DNA from: Tetracentron sinense
Lineage: Eukaryota > Streptophyta > Magnoliopsida > Trochodendrales > Trochodendraceae
NCBI GenBank assembly: GCA_015143295.1
Contig: CM026570.1
Span: 21,769,250 to 21,833,249 of the forward strand
DNA: 64,000 nt
Direction: 5' to 3'
Shown here piece after piece: positions 10,263 through 20,358 of the stretch. How positions within the stretch are numbered: position 1 is the first letter of the stretch; every line of letters starts with the position of its first letter. The notes under the pieces were generated by a model. It ran no database searches. It was not told where the DNA came from and worked only from the letters and a program-made list of their open reading frames with translations. The position numbers and the translations under genes were made by a program.

Positions 10263-11600
10263 AAATCCCAGTAAGGGTATTTCGGTCTTTTGGTCAGTTC
10301 ACTCTTACTTTAAGAGTTTAACCTGAGCCTTTTGGGCATCATTCGATACTTAGAGAGTTTGAGAGAATAGAAGAAAGAGGAGAAGGCGATTCCAACCTAG
10401 GGTTTCCATTTGGGAGAGAAATCAAAGGGTTTGAAACCCTAGATCAACCTCAAGCCCGTTTTCTTCAAGATTTCGGTGCAAGCATTCGTGGAGCTCACGA
10501 ATCAAGCTAGGGCAGCAACTCACAGTCATTTGGAAAGAGGGTTTCTTCCTCATTTCTTCAAGGTCGGTACTTTTTACTACCCTCCTAGTTATAGTTCCTC
10601 TTTCCCCTTCTTTTCTCTTCATCTTCTTTCATTTACACATGTGTAAAGGGTGAATGGTGAATGGTGAATGGAGATGGGATAGGCGATTGGATGCCAATGG
10701 CTGTGTGTGATGAACAAATGGGGAAGGGCATTGTTCCAATAATGAACGTACATGTATGATTTGAGTAAAACTCATCTAGAAAAGCATGTTGTAGGATAAA
10801 TCCATAATGAACACACCATGTTTGATGAAATGCCAAGGTGAACACAGTGAGCTGAAAATTTGGAAATGCATGCCTAATAAATTATGAATATTGCTAGGGA
10901 CTATGATAGTGTGTTTCCTGCTTTCCCATAATGCTATGAATATTACATTACTCAATCTTTGATGCTATATGTGTTGTGAAATTACCCAAATGTCATCTTT
11001 AAATTTGAATGCAAGTATGTACACGGTTCCCATGAGCACGGCATGCATGGCATGATTTATCGAGGTTTTCAAGAACATGGTTAGAGGTGGGACATATCCT
11101 ACGATATGTTTTACCTCGCTTTTCACAAGAAGACAAGAACCAACATTCCACGAGGGGTCTCCCCTCACTCACAAGTGCATATCATGAAGAAGGGTCTCCC
11201 TTCCCTCGCAAGTACATACATATCATAAAGAAGGGTCTCCCTTCCCTCTCAAGGCATCTCACAAGTGCATCTCACAAGTGCATCTCACAAGTTACATGAT
11301 CACAAGTAAGCATGCATGACATGACATGACATACAAGAATCAAGCAAGATAGACAAGACAAGCTTTCACGTACGAAAAGATATTTCAAGTCAAGTCAAGT
11401 GCACGATGTTGTCAAGAGGATTTATCGGTTTTCTACGAGTTTCAAGCATGATTATAAACTGCTTTACTTCCTTGTATGATATAAGTTGTTTCCGTGTGAC
11501 AAATATGAATTTCTCCTGATTATGTATTGCCATGTTTATGCTATAATTGTTGGTTAGTATTCGGTACCCGCTGAGTATTCCATGCTCAGCCATACTTCTT

Positions 11601-11720
11601 ATGTCGGCAGGTTCTGAGGGAGCTGCTACTCCATTTGATGTTTGTGCTCCTGGTCCATGGGTGGAGGAGGAGTATGTCGAGGAGCCTTTGGAGGAACCTC
11701 CAGTAGAGGGTTACCAATAG
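11601..11720 (+). CDS. 39-codon LTR micro-ORF, 3' LTR copy
   Basis: ATG to TAG, same frame, length and peptide core (PFDVCAPGPWVEEEY) as 3716-3835. It is preceded by the same hairpin. As it lies in the 3' LTR it would be expressed only by a transcript from this LTR or as part of the 3' end of the genomic RNA. Confidence 0.4.
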   Translation: MSAGSEGAATPFDVCAPGPWVEEEYVEEPLEEPPVEGYQ

Positions 11721-12010
11721 GTGGTTGTAGATTCTGAGTAGATTAGCTGTGGGTGAGACGAGAGTCAGATTTATGTATTTTGGTGGGCATGTCCACACTT
11801 TCTTTTGGATTCTTTTTGTATAAACTTGGATTGATTATGTATATACATAGAGGTTTGGTAGACTTCCGCTATACCATGTTAGAGCATGTTTTCGCTGTTT
11901 TGTCCTCTATCGTATATGCTCTGTGGGTTTTGCAGGTTAGTTGTCAAGCAAGTCATGATTAGTCGTCCAAAGTTCACTCTAACTCCTAGGGTGGGTTTCG
12001 GGTCGCTAAA

Positions 12011-12015
12011 AACTT
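12011..12015. repeat. Tekay-1 target site duplication, right copy (AACTT)
   Basis: Matches 1508-1512 exactly. Confidence 0.93.
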
Positions 12016-14906
12016 GGACATTCAGTGACCAATTCTATCAAAGGCACCTCTTCAAACCATATGTCGAACCAAAAATTTATAGCTTCACCCGTCCCAATTA
12101 GCCACTTGCAATTGAGAATCGTCTTTTTGATCCAACAACCAATGTCTATCCAAGTTTTTGAACCTTTTAAATAATTGTCAATCATCCAAGGGTGATTATT
12201 CTTCAGATATTTGCTTCTAAAATAATTACTCCACAGCCCCTTATCTGTAATAATTTTCCATGCCATTTTCATTCGGAAGGCATTAGCTACATCTATCAAC
12301 TTTCGGATGCCCAAACCTCCCTCTTCACATGGTTTAGTAATTTTATTCCACGCCACCCAATGAGTTCGGTTGTTCCCTTGGCTATCGTTCCAAAAGAAAG
12401 AAGCAAACATACTTTCTACTCTTCGGATAATTCCTTTTGGAATATTGGAACCCATTAAACTATGAATTGGCATCGAGGCTAACACATGCTTCAGTAGAAC
12501 AAGTTTCCCTCCACTAGATAGTAATTTCCCTTTCCATCCTTCCATCTTTCTCCTCACTTTATCAATGATGTAGTCATAGTAAATGACTTTCATCCTACCT
12601 TTGAATATAGGAATTCCCAAGTATTTGAACGGAAAACTGTCAATAGCAATTCCACTATTAATAATCAACCTTTCTCGATCCCTTTCAGATTTATAATCCG
12701 GAACATAAGCTGCACTTTTTCCTTTGTTAATTCTTTGCCCCGAAGCTGCTTCGTAGAATGATAAGAATTTAAATAGCTGAATAATAGACTTCTTCTTACC
12801 ATTACAAAAAATGAGTGTATCGTCTGCAAACAGTAAATGGGTAATAGGAATAGCATATCTCGAAGTCCTAAAATATTCAACCTTATTTTCTTGAAAAATC
12901 TTCTTCAAGCCTCTACTCAAAACCTCTTCAGCAAGAATAAAAATAGCCGGAGATAATGGGTCTCCTTGACGCAAACCCCGCGAAGATTTGAAGAAACCAT
13001 GAATTCTTCCATTAAGGATAACCGAGAAATAAGGTGAAGATATGCAACCTCTGATAAGCTGTAAGAATTTTTCATTGAACCCAAATTTTTCCAGCACCAA
13101 CATAAGGAATCTCCATTCAAGTCTGTCATAAGCCTTTGCCATATCCAATTTAAAAATGATATTGCCCCCTCTCACTTTCTTGTTGATATTGGCTGTTAAG
13201 TCTTGTGCCATGGAGATATTGTCGATAATATTTCTCCCTTTCACAAACGCTGACTGTTCCTCAGAAATTAGCTTAGGCAAAAGACATCCCAATCTTGTCG
13301 CAAGCACTTTCGAAATGATTTTGTATAGAACATTACACAAGCTGATAGGCCGGAAGTCACTGAAGCTAATCGGAGTTTCTACCTTGGGAATCAAGCATAG
13401 AAACTTCGCATTAATTGCTCTTGGAATAACCCCATGCTCAAAGAAAAACTGAACCGCAGCTACCAAGTCTTCTTTAACAATCTCCCAACAATATTGGAAA
13501 AAAAGTGCCGAAAATCCATCCGGACCAGGAGCACCAAAAGCCGGCATCTCAATCACCACTTTATGAATCTCCGCCAAGTCTGAGACTTTACATAGAGTCT
13601 CATTATCCTCAGCCGTAACTAAAGAAGGAATATACTCCTCTATATTTTCTTCCCCAACCACTGAATCTGATAGAAGAATATTTTGAAAAAATCTTACCGC
13701 TTCATCACCCATTTCCTCTTCTTTATTCAAACTGATCCCATTACTATCCTGTATAGAATGGACAATATTTCTCTTCTGATTATGTTGACAAACAGCATGG
13801 AAGAATTTCGTGTTTTTATCCCCTTCTTTAAGCCAGTGTTCTCTGGATTTTTGCTTCCAGTAAATCTCTTCATACTCTAAATATTTTTTTAGATTAAGTT
13901 TGGCCTTACCAAGCTCTTCTTCCCCCTCTTCAGTCCAAATAAATTGTAATTGGTTCTCTAGATCTTCCACTTTTCTTTCACATGCTCTCAGCTGAGCAAA
14001 AATATTACCGAACCTGTTTTTGTTCCAAGCAGATAGTTTAACTTTAAGAGTTTTAAGCTTCAAAAAGAAAGATATTAGGGGATTACCTGGACTATAAGAT
14101 TTCCAATGCTCCTTTACAATATCCAAGAAACCATCCTCTTTAACCCACATATTCTGGAACTTGAAGGATGAAGGGCAACCATTCTTATTATCGACAGCCG
14201 ATATTAAAAGCGGAGCATGATCCGAAGGACTTCGAGGAAGATGAGTGATGATGGTCTGAACCTTTAAGGACTGCCAAGCGGAATTATAAAGCACTCTATC
14301 CAGTCTAGCCCATATGCAATGAGCCCTTTGCCTGTCATTACACCACGTAAACCGATTCCCAAGATAATTACCTTCTATTACACCACAATGAGAAATCATC
14401 TCATTGAAATCATCAATGGCTAGAATGTCTAGACTTCTACCTCCTTTTTTTTCCCCAGCGTGTCTTATAACATTGAAATCACCCCCAATAATCCAAGGAG
14501 TTGAGCTATTCGAACTAATACTCCTTAGCTCTTCCCACAGCTCTCTTCTTTCATTACGACCACAAAATGCATATACAAATGAGAATCTAATAGGGCAAGA
14601 TTTTCTATCTTTTAACAAAACTGTAAAACACTGAGATGTTTTCCTAATAGACAGAACTGAAATATCATCCTTCCAGAATACCCAAATTCTACTATCATCA
14701 CCATTGTTAGCTGCATAATTCTTAAAACCCAACTCTTTGCCACATTTGTCCAGAAATTGTAAATTCTTTTTCGGATCTAGAAGAGCCACCACTGAAATCT
14801 TACTCTCCAAAATCATCGATTTCAATCTCCTACGGGAATTTGAGTTTCCCGCCCCTCTTATATTCCAAATAATCGAACTAGACATTAGTAACCAATTGAT
14901 TTTCAC
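12011..14906 (-). pseudogene. LINE ORF2, N-terminal part: endonuclease and reverse transcriptase
   Basis: An open frame of 966 codons runs from 14906 and continues into Tekay-1, so the stop near 12006 comes from the insertion. The N-terminal 230 residues are an apurinic-type endonuclease (WNIRGAGN, IGGDFNVI, SDHAPLL). The middle is a non-LTR reverse transcriptase (FRPISLCNVLYKIISK, LDMAKAYDRLEW, LRQGDPLSPAIF, and catalytic LLFADDTLIF). The frame continues at 1512 on the other side of Tekay-1 with no gap. The start overlaps the tail of the preceding frame by 29 bases. The endonuclease nicks the target and the RT copies the LINE RNA there. Confidence 0.93.
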
Positions 14907-15264
14907 TTTGAAGACTCACTCTCGTCTTCGATCTAGTGATTCTTGCAGTAGCCAGTGCTGAATTCTCTTGTATTTTTTCTGGACTACTCCCCAAGTAATT
15001 TTTCAGCCATGCTGAACTCGTTATTCTTTTAGAGAAGAGCTTACAACTGGTGATGAAATCCTCCTTATTTTGATATGGTAGACCACGGCTCATCTTCATT
15101 GCTGATGTACTGCCTTCCTCCATACGGATCTTCTCTTTGGGATACCTTTCTTCCTTTGATTTAAATTTCACCCGAGGCTTGGCAAGTTGTAGATGATTTA
15201 ACAGCAGTTGGATATCTTGATCTTCCTTCGAATGTTCACCTGGAAATACGGAAAACTGATCCAT
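14878..15264 (-). pseudogene. Continuation of LINE ORF1 after an in-frame TAG
   Basis: A 128-codon frame in the same register as ORF1, five codons after its TAG at 15280-15282. It is Lys- and Ser-rich without a recognisable domain and ends 29 bases inside ORF2. Either ORF1 was originally longer (about 574 residues) and was cut by a stop, or this is a small separate frame. I favour the first because the spacing keeps frame. Confidence 0.55.
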
Positions 15265-15279
15265 CTTTTTCGCCGGCTC

Positions 15280-16605
15280 CTAATTCTCTTCTTGATATTT
15301 GTATTCCTTGTTATTCAAATCTATTTCGACTGAACAAGTCTCTTCATCGTGCCACTCCTTTCCTTCTAAGTTTATAACTTTTAGCCTCTTTGAATAATTT
15401 CCATCTCCTTTCCTTCCTCTCAAATCTATTTCTCCATTTTTCGTATCATCTATTTTTTCTACATCATCTTCAGTTAATCCCACCGAGCAATCTCTTTGAA
15501 TCTTAGCACCCCCATTCAAGTTTGGTGTGTTTTGCATGCTAGATGAAATTTCCCCCTCTTCTCCAATATCTTTACTTTCTCCTCTTCTATCACCTTGTCT
15601 TCCTTCCTCTAAAAGATGGAATTGATTTGATACCTTCAACCTTTCCTGCTCCTCATTCTCTATTTTTTTGTTCTTCCCGAATACTTTTTCTACCCAAACC
15701 GCAGTAGATTCTGATGTATTTTTTTTTGGAGCTGCCTCTATTTTCTTTTTATCTTTCGCTACATCTTCCTTTGGATTGAATTTATTTTTCTGACTTTCTA
15801 TTTTTTTGTAGATCCTTTTTCCATTCCCTTTACAATCTTCACTCGTATGCCCTATTCTTTTGCACTTGACACAGATTGTTGGCTGTTTTTCATATACGAT
15901 GGTTTGCCATCTCCCCGATGTACTCAGCCCAAGCCAAAACCGATCTATTCTTTCTTTCGTAACATCCATCTCTACACAAATACGAGCCAAACTAGGTCTG
16001 GAAAGCGTTTTTGTAGGTCCATCTACTTTTAGAACCTTGCCCATAATGCCTCCAATCGCTTTCAAATCCTTTGGGTTGAATAGATTTATTGGTAAACCTG
16101 GTAGATTGATCCAGATCGGCACTACTGTTTGATTCGCTCCAGCATGAAATAATGGATTCCACTTGAAGAACCGAACCATCTGCCCTTCTAAATAACCATA
16201 TTCTTTTAACCACACTGATAAAAAATCTTCTTCAGATTCAAATCGGATCAGCATGTGCCTATCATCTAGAATACCAACAGCAATATCTAATTTCGTATGA
16301 AGAGAATCTTGAATAAAACCTTTTAGATCTGCAATAGATGATCTTCCAAAAGGGAATTTCGCAATAAGAGCATGCTGGAAAACTGCTGCTGAGGATTCTA
16401 GTTCTTCTGAGGAATAGAATAACACTGGTTCTCCTTGGAATGTAGATGGTTTTTTCACATCCTTAATAGATTCAAAACTGAACTCCTTCTGAATAAATGG
16501 ACCCATGCTCGATCTTGGTTTGTCCCCTACCACCGAAGCATATGACATTCTCTTTGGATCAGGTGGACGAGGAGGAGATCTTCCTCTCAAAGCTGCGGCA
16601 GCCAT
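15280..16605 (-). CDS. LINE ORF1: RNA-binding protein with DUF4283 and zinc knuckle
   Basis: 441 codons beginning MAAAALRGRSPPRPPDPKRM. Residues about 70-230 look like a DUF4283-type domain (FQHALIAKFPFGRSSIADLK, MLIRFESEEDF, PIWINLPGLP). A CCHC zinc knuckle, CVKCKRIGHTSEDC, follows near residue 245. The rest is charged and Lys/Glu-rich. This is the usual nucleic-acid chaperone ORF of plant L1 elements, which coats the LINE RNA. The start lies 59 bases from the element's 5' end. It may be truncated by the TAG at 15280. Confidence 0.88.
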   Translation of the reverse strand: MAAAALRGRSPPRPPDPKRMSYASVVGDKPRSSMGPFIQKEFSFESIKDVKKPSTFQGEPVLFYSSEELESSAAVFQHALIAKFPFGRSSIADLKGFIQDSLHTKLDIAVGILDDRHMLIRFESEEDFLSVWLKEYGYLEGQMVRFFKWNPLFHAGANQTVVPIWINLPGLPINLFNPKDLKAIGGIMGKVLKVDGPTKTLSRPSLARICVEMDVTKERIDRFWLGLSTSGRWQTIVYEKQPTICVKCKRIGHTSEDCKGNGKRIYKKIESQKNKFNPKEDVAKDKKKIEAAPKKNTSESTAVWVEKVFGKNKKIENEEQERLKVSNQFHLLEEGRQGDRRGESKDIGEEGEISSSMQNTPNLNGGAKIQRDCSVGLTEDDVEKIDDTKNGEIDLRGRKGDGNYSKRLKVINLEGKEWHDEETCSVEIDLNNKEYKYQEEN

Positions 16606-16664
16606 GAAAACCCTAGCTAGGTTTCCACGAAAGCTATGCTAACTTGCTCCTAAAAATTCGCAAT
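16606..16664 (-). other. LINE 5' UTR
   Basis: 59 bases between the 5' end at the target duplication and the ORF1 ATG. No clear internal promoter motif can be seen. Confidence 0.7.
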
Positions 16665-16680
16665 CCCACAGGTCCCTACT
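16665..16680. repeat. LINE target site duplication, right copy
   Basis: Exact match to 94-109. The flanking bases differ, so the duplication is 16 bp. Confidence 0.92.
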
Positions 16681-17272
16681 ACTTTATTATACTGAGCTCT
16701 TAAGTGGCCTCCTTAAAATCTTGTTGGTTAACTGTGCTTGTTGACTTAGGAACACAATCTGGCCCAAGTTATTCTTTCGGGAATACACTTGTCGAACTAC
16801 TTGACTGATCCGGCTAGTCTGGGAAGTACTTAAGCTTGCCATTGTGTGACACGTCTGTCTAGGCTACGGATTCTCTTGTAGTTAACTCATGTTAGTACTG
16901 GAAGGTTAACTTGCAAGTGAAACCTTTGTGAGAACCCTAGAGTGCAAGTCAGTCCGACGGATTAAACAAGATAAAATCAGTGGTCCCGCCCATTGTCATA
17001 ATCTACTTGCCCACACAGATAAAAAGATAAAGCCCAGAAAACTGTTGATTGTTTAGCTTTGGCTTAGGGTTATCTTTGTGTTCTGTGCGCATCATATAGA
17101 TTCACTCAGATTAGTGTCTCCTTTGGTAATTTTTTGCCAGCTCTAGGGCGTATTTTTCAAGTATATGCCCTGTTGGGTCCGATCCAACAAGCGATTGATT
17201 CGATCTGAGAGTCATTCAATTCTCCTAGAATCATTTACAGAGTCTTCCCCTCCCTCCTCCCTTCAAATTCCC
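16681..17272 (+). other. Athila leader before gag
   Basis: About 590 bases of non-coding sequence between the LINE and the gag start, continuous with 1-93 before the LINE inserted. No primer site is visible, so the 5' LTR must lie left of the window or has been lost. Confidence 0.5.
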
Positions 17273-17888
17273 ATGGCAGCAGAAAGGCCCCTCATTGAGA
17301 CCTATGCACCCATTTCTGCTAACCCTCCTAATTGTATTGTACTTCCACCAACGGACGTGGCTCAATTCGAAATCAGATCGCATACAGTACAAATGCTACC
17401 TACCTTCCATGGTCTTGCTAGAGAAGATCCATACACTCATTTACGGCAATTCCTAAATATCTACACATTATTTAAAAATCAGTACCTCAATGAAGAAAAT
17501 GTCAGATTAAGGGTCTTCCCATTCTCTCTGAAAGATAAAGCCTCTGCTTGGCTTTACTCTCTTCCTGCTGACTCGATTACAACTTGGGCCGAGTTAGTTG
17601 CTAAATTCATGTCCAAATTCTATCCGATGTCTAGGACAAATGAAATGAAACAATTCATTCAAGACTTCCGACAGAAGTCTGATGAAAAATTCTATGAAGC
17701 ATGGGATATATTTCAGGATTTTCAAACCAAATGTCCCCATCATAACTTTGACAAGGGTAGCCTTGTTAAATTTTTCTATAAAGGACTTACTGATGAGTCC
17801 TGGAACATGCTGGAATCTATGTGTCAAGGAAAATTCATGCACAAGACTCCTACAGAAGCCTACTTATTCCTCATAGAATTAGGAGAAA
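17273..17888 (+). pseudogene. gag: Athila-type gag, N-terminal part
   Basis: I take the ATG at 17273 (context CCATGGC, peptide MAAERPLIETYAP) as the likely start, although the frame is open from 17165. The segment has the retrotransposon gag fold motifs (FHGLAREDPYTHLRQF, FPFSLKDKASAWLYSLP, EAWDIFQDFQTKCPHH). The frame is cut at LIELGE by Tekay-2 and resumes at 27813. It would form the capsid of the element. Confidence 0.88.
17884..17888. repeat. Tekay-2 target site duplication, left copy (AGAAA)
   Basis: AGAAA directly before TGTCGCGACC, repeated at 27808-27812. The Athila gag frame is restored when the element and one copy are removed. Confidence 0.95.
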
Positions 17889-18189
17889 TGTCGCGACCCA
17901 AAACCCACCCTAGGAGTTAGAGTGAATCTTGGACGACTCAATCATGACTTACATAACTTGCTTGACAAACCAACCTGCAAAACCCCATAGAGCATATACA
18001 ATAGAGGACATTATCGCGGAAACATAACTATAAAACACAGCGGAAGTCTAACAAACCTCTAAGTATATACATATGGTCCAAGTTTATACAAAAAAGGTAA
18101 CCAAAAGAAAGTGCGGACAGACCCGCCAAAATACATGGATAAAATCTCTCATCTCACCCACAGCTAATCTACTCAGAATCTACAACCAC

Positions 18190-18309
18190 CTAATGGTAAC
18201 CCTCTACTAGAGGTTCCTCAAAAGGCTCCTCGACGTACTCCTCCTCCACCCATGGACTCGGAGCACAGATATCAAATGGAGCAGCTGCTCCGCCGTCACC
18301 TGCCGACAT
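18190..18309 (-). CDS. 39-codon LTR micro-ORF (Tekay-2, 3' LTR)
   Basis: ATG to TAG, 39 codons, beginning MSAGDGG with core PFDICAPSPWVEEEY. Same length and frame as in Tekay-1 although the surrounding LTR has indels between the two. The conserved hairpin precedes it. No known family is recognised. See 3716-3835 for the limits of the evidence. Confidence 0.45.
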   Translation of the reverse strand: MSAGDGGAAAPFDICAPSPWVEEEYVEEPFEEPLVEGYH

Positions 18310-18650
18310 AAGAAGTACGGCTGAGCATGGAATACTCAGCGGGTACTAAGCACTAACCAATAGTCATAGCATACGGATAGCATACATAAAGGAGGAAGCA
18401 AGTTGCATATATAGAACATGAACAATTTATATCATACAAGGAAGCAAAACAATTTATAATCATGCTTGTATTTCGTAGAAAGCCGATGAAACCTCTTGAA
18501 AACATCGTGCACTTGACTTGACTTGAAAATACCATTTCCGTGCTTGAAACTTATTATGTTGTCTTATCTTGTCATATCATGCGTGTCATGTCATGTCATG
18601 CGTGTCATGCGGTTATCATGCTTGCTTGTTCATAATTTAAACATGTTCAC

Positions 18651-18863
18651 ATGCCTAGTTGCCGTTCATAGTCCGTCACAACTAGTACCCTATATGCAGA
18701 TGGGTATGCCTAGTTGCCGTTCATAGCCCGTCGCAACTAGCATCCATGCAGAATGTGAATGCCGAGTTGCCGTTCATAGCCCGTCGCAACTAGCATCCAT
18801 GCGGAATGTGAATGCCTAGTTGCCGTTCATAGCCCGTCGCAACTAGCATCCATGCAGAATGTG
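18651..18863 (-). repeat. Hairpin minisatellite, four units of about 53-55 bp
   Basis: Four units each contain TAGTTGC (once GAGTTGC) and GCAACTA (GTCACAACT in one), separated by CGTTCATAGCCCGT. Each unit can therefore fold as a 6-7 bp hairpin. They lie in the transcribed part of the LTR, downstream of the TATA box in element direction. Confidence 0.85.
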
Positions 18864-19800
18864 TGATGCTATGTTATGCGTGTCATGCCATGCTATGCTA
18901 TGCGTGTCATGCGATGCTATGCATGTCATGCGAGGGGATGGGAGACCTTTCCCTATGAAATGCATGATTGTCTTGCCCTTGTCAAAAGCGAAGTGAAACA
19001 TATCTTAGGATATGCCCCACCTCTACGTCCCATACTTAAAACATCGGTAAATCACGTCATTTCATGCGTGCTCGTGAGATCGTGTGCATACTTGCATTTG
19101 GAATTAAATATGGCAATTTGGGGTAATTCACAAAGCATAGCATATAACAATTTAAGTGAGTAATAATCTACGCATTTTAAGAAATGTAAGAAACACACTA
19201 TCATGAACCCTAACAAATTTCAAGAGCAATTAAGCATGAGTTCCCTTAATTTATCATTTATTTTGTTCACCTTGGCATTTCATCAAACATGAGGTGTGTT
19301 CATTATTCACTTAAACTTAGATCATGCTTTCCTAGGTGGGTTATGCTCACATCACACTTGTATGTTCATTATTAATACAATGCCCTTTCCCATTCATTCA
19401 TCACCTCATCCACACGGCATCCATTCGCCAACATCCATCTTCATTCACCATTCATACCACCAATCTCATAACACATAAATAAATGAAGGAAAACAAGAAG
19501 AAATAAAGGAAAAGGGAAGCTATAACTAGGAGGGTAGTAAGAAGTACCGACCTTGATCAAGTGAGGAAGAAATCCCCCTTTCCAAAACGACCGTGAGTTG
19601 CTGCCCTAGCTTGAGGAGAGTGCCCCACACGAGCTTGAGCCGAGACTTGGAGAAAATAGACTTGAGGATGATCTAGGGTCTCAAACCCCTTTTGATTTCT
19701 CTTCAAAATGGAAACCCTAGGTTTAGGAAAACCTTCTCCTCTCTCTCTATCTCTCAAAAGACTCTAAGGGTTGAGAATGAGCCCTAAAGGCTCGGGCAAT

Positions 19801-19810
19801 CCTATATAAG
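19801..19810 (-). promoter_or_regulatory. TATA box of Tekay-2 LTR
   Basis: CTTATATAGG on the minus strand, about 60 bp downstream of the palindrome cassette in the direction of transcription. Confidence 0.75.
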
Positions 19811-19870
19811 AAAGGGTATAACCCCCGAATGCCGAAAATGCCCTTAGTGAAAATTCTGTAAAACGCGAGG

Positions 19871-20054
19871 ACCGAGCGATCGGTGTTAATGACCGATCGA
19901 TCGGTTGCCTACCGATCGATCGGTTTCATAACCGAGCGATCGGTTGAAATTTCACTCTCTGGAAAATTTCTCCATACAAACTTTCTGACCGCGCGATAGC
20001 TACCGATCGATCGGTTATGGACCGATCGATCGCTGACTGGACCGAGCGATCGGT
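19871..20054 (-). promoter_or_regulatory. GATCGATC palindrome cassette (Tekay-2, 3' LTR)
   Basis: 184 bp. In element direction it has three palindromes of the form ACCGATCGMTCGGT, then AGCTATCG, then TTTGTATGGAGAAATTTTCC and AGAGAGTG...TTTCAACC, then four more palindromes. The same order and spacing recur in the copia LTRs (31138-31322, 41054-41238) and in the LTR at 54326-54511. It lies just upstream of the TATA box, the usual place for LTR enhancers. The enhancer role is inferred. Confidence 0.8.
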
Positions 20055-20266
20055 TCTCTGTATGTCTGGACTGTTTTGACCATATCTTTTGACTCGCTCG
20101 TCGGATTTCGACGATTCAACTTGCGTTGGGTTCGTCTTTCGAAAACGCACATTTCTGACGTTTCGGAATTTTCGATTTCTCCTTTATTTATTAATTAGAC
20201 TACAAAAATGGCCAATTAGCTACGAAGGTGCTATTCATTAAGGATGAAAAAGTCCGGGGTGCTACA

Positions 20267-20280
20267 TTCTCCCCCCCTTA
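20267..20280 (-). promoter_or_regulatory. Polypurine tract (Tekay-2)
   Basis: On the minus strand TAAGGGGGGGAGAA directly precedes the 3' LTR start. Confidence 0.9.
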
Positions 20281-20358
20281 CAAAAATTTCGTCCCCGAAA
20301 TTTGGACGATACATACATGCATCAAATCAAAACAAAATTATAAGCCATATGAACAAGT

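Larger units (their letters stand above)
1513..12010 (+). mobile_element. Tekay-1: Ty3/gypsy chromovirus, Tekay/Del type, degenerate
   Basis: A complete LTR retrotransposon: 5' LTR, primer site, gag, a 144-nt intron, protease-RT-RNase H-integrase with a C-terminal chromodomain-like segment, polypurine tract and 3' LTR, bounded by AACTT duplications inside LINE ORF2. Four in-frame stops (4681, 5329, 5356, 7336) break gag-pol without any frameshift. The two LTRs differ by roughly 20-25 substitutions by eye outside the tandem array, plus about four array units. The second copy, Tekay-2 (17889-27807), is very close in protein but carries a different promoter-proximal cassette in its LTR. Confidence 0.93.
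9291..12010 (+). repeat. Tekay-1 3' LTR
   Basis: 2720 bp, same layout as the 5' LTR. It is about 107 bp longer because its array has about 26 instead of 22 units. It ends CTAAA where the 5' LTR ends CTACA, so the terminal CA is mutated. Confidence 0.93.
110..16664 (-). mobile_element. Full-length L1-type plant LINE, split by Tekay-1
   Basis: A non-LTR retrotransposon on the minus strand, bounded by a perfect 16-bp target duplication. It has a short 5' UTR, ORF1 with a zinc knuckle, ORF2 with endonuclease, reverse transcriptase and a C-terminal RNase H, and a poly(A) tail seen as a T-run at 110-125. Removing the inserted chromovirus (10498 bp) and one 5-bp duplication leaves about 6.05 kb, a normal full length for plant L1 elements. 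The exact 5' end with retained ORF1 shows it was not 5'-truncated on insertion. ORF1 has a stop and ORF2 a frameshift, so it is now inactive. Confidence 0.92.
17889..20266 (-). repeat. Tekay-2 3' LTR
   Basis: 2378 bp, TGTAGCACCC to GGGTCGCGACA read on the minus strand. It contains the palindrome cassette (19871-20054), a TATA box (19801-19810), a hairpin minisatellite (18651-18863) and the micro-ORF (18190-18309). Confidence 0.95.
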
